Notes under the pieces: model-generated
The model's input: the letters and a program-made list of their open reading frames with translations, nothing else
The model's database searches: none
Told to the model about the DNA's origin: nothing
Shown: piece by piece, positions 12,582 through 13,228 of the stretch
How positions within the stretch are numbered: position 1 is the stretch's first letter
Layout: the number at the start of each line of letters is the position of its first letter
Translations under genes and position numbers: made by a program
Assembly (NCBI GenBank): GCA_900540295.1
Contig: UQFM01000049.1
Coordinates: forward strand, 1-13,228
Reading direction: 5' to 3'
Source of the DNA: an uncultured Oscillospiraceae bacterium
Lineage (GTDB): Bacteria > Bacillota > Clostridia > Oscillospirales > Acutalibacteraceae
DNA: 13,228 nucleotides

Positions 12582-13228
12582 ATGAAAGCCGTTATTTTGG
12601 CAGGCGGTTTCGGCACGCGTTTGCGCCCGCTGACCTGCACTTTGCCTAAGCCGATGGCAAAACTTTTGGGAAAACCTGTGCTCTCGTACATTTTAGACCT
12701 TTTAAAAGCACACGGCGCGTCAGACGTCACCTTGACCACTGCCTATATGCCGGAGGTGATTGCGGAGTACATTCGGGAATATCCCGCGCAGAATATGCAG
12801 CTTCGCTGTGCGGCGGAAACACAGCCGCTCGGCACGGCGGGCAGTGTGAAAGCCGCGCTGGGGGACGAGAAAGAACCGATTTTAATTGTCAGCGGCGATG
12901 GGCTTTGCGATTTTGATTTGACAGAGATTCTTGCGTTTCACCGCGAAAAAGGCGCGGCAGTTACCATTGTGACCGCAAAAGTAGAAGACCCGCGCGAATA
13001 CGGACTGGTGCATACAGACGCAGACGGCGCGGTGACGGGATTTTGCGAAAAGCCCGACTGGAACGGGATTTCTACGAGCTGTGCCAATACAGGCATTTAT
13101 GTCTTAGACCCCGAAATTCTCACATATATACCCGAAAATCAAAGTTTTGATTTTTCAAAAGATTTATTTCCGTTGCTTTTACAGAAGAAATTACCCGTTT
13201 ACGGCTTTTGCGCCGCAGGGTATTGGTG
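12582..13228 (+). CDS. Sugar-nucleotide pyrophosphorylase (NTP transferase), partial
   Basis: The first 215 residues of a nucleotidyltransferase are present; the gene runs off the window end. It should couple a sugar 1-phosphate to an NTP to make an NDP-sugar for glycan synthesis. The GlmU/RmlA/ManC-type fold is clear: AGGFGTRLRPLT (7-18), LPKPM with Lys23 (21-25), PLGTAGS (82-88), SGDG (104-107, metal-binding Asp106), EYGLV (139-143), EKP (156-158) and NTGIY (169-173). The style (TLPKPMAKLLGKPV, CANTGIYVLDPEIL, SFDFSKDLFP) resembles clostridial proteins annotated mannose-1-phosphate guanylyltransferase. Some of these carry a C-terminal phosphomannomutase domain; whether this one does lies beyond the window. 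The ATG at 12582 has GGGGGA seven bases upstream. I could not define a clear promoter. Confidence 0.9.
   Translation, partial: MKAVILAGGFGTRLRPLTCTLPKPMAKLLGKPVLSYILDLLKAHGASDVTLTTAYMPEVIAEYIREYPAQNMQLRCAAETQPLGTAGSVKAALGDEKEPILIVSGDGLCDFDLTEILAFHREKGAAVTIVTAKVEDPREYGLVHTDADGAVTGFCEKPDWNGISTSCANTGIYVLDPEILTYIPENQSFDFSKDLFPLLLQKKLPVYGFCAAGYW

Overview
The window reads as one end of a chromosomal contig from an anaerobic Gram-positive bacterium, most likely an uncultured gut member of the Clostridia (Oscillospiraceae/Ruminococcaceae-like). This rests on an HPr with both His15 and Ser46, the rsmD-coaD-coiled-coil 'ATPase' order, a DUF4830 membrane protein, sigma-A-type promoters, purine-rich ribosome binding sites, and a VanR/VanS-type two-component system. 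The taxonomic call is inference. Bases 1-36 are not genomic: they are the Illumina Nextera (Tn5) adapter with one mismatch, so the biological sequence starts at base 37.

Layout. (1) 37-2260, minus strand: a GH89 alpha-N-acetylglucosaminidase with no signal peptide, preceded by a promoter and followed by a hairpin. (2) 2362-3946, plus strand: a membrane-anchored NodB-family polysaccharide deacetylase and an HPr phosphocarrier, each with its own promoter; HPr ends at a strong terminator. (3) 4055-9536, plus strand: a housekeeping run of uvrC, a HAD phosphatase, rsmD, coaD, a coiled-coil ATP-synthase-b-like protein, a DUF4830 membrane protein and an RsuA-type pseudouridine synthase. Several of these overlap by ATGA, which implies translational coupling. 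(4) 9565-9622: a bidirectional terminator between rsuA and the convergent two-component system. (5) 9639-11436, minus strand: a VanS-like sensor kinase and a VanR-like regulator under a promoter whose -10 box lies in a palindrome. (6) 11437-11934: a 500-base stretch without an intact gene. It holds a possible C-terminal gene remnant, a strong bidirectional hairpin terminator and a MITE-like palindromic element. (7) 11935-13228: a small disordered lipoprotein (minus) diverging from a sugar-nucleotide pyrophosphorylase (plus) that runs off the window. The region between them carries a 19-bp perfect palindrome.

Functionally the window is mostly core metabolism and information processing: DNA repair, rRNA modification, CoA synthesis and the sugar/PTS regulator. 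Around it are cell-envelope functions: a deacetylase, a lipoprotein, an NDP-sugar synthase and a cell-wall-type two-component sensor. No CRISPR, phage, tRNA, rRNA or intact transposase was seen. I did not find an obviously new multi-gene system. The best leads are regulatory: a stem-loop burying the DUF4830 ribosome binding site, the palindromes upstream of the pyrophosphorylase, the VanRS-like pair with no resistance genes beside it, and a MITE-like element with imperfect terminal inverted repeats.
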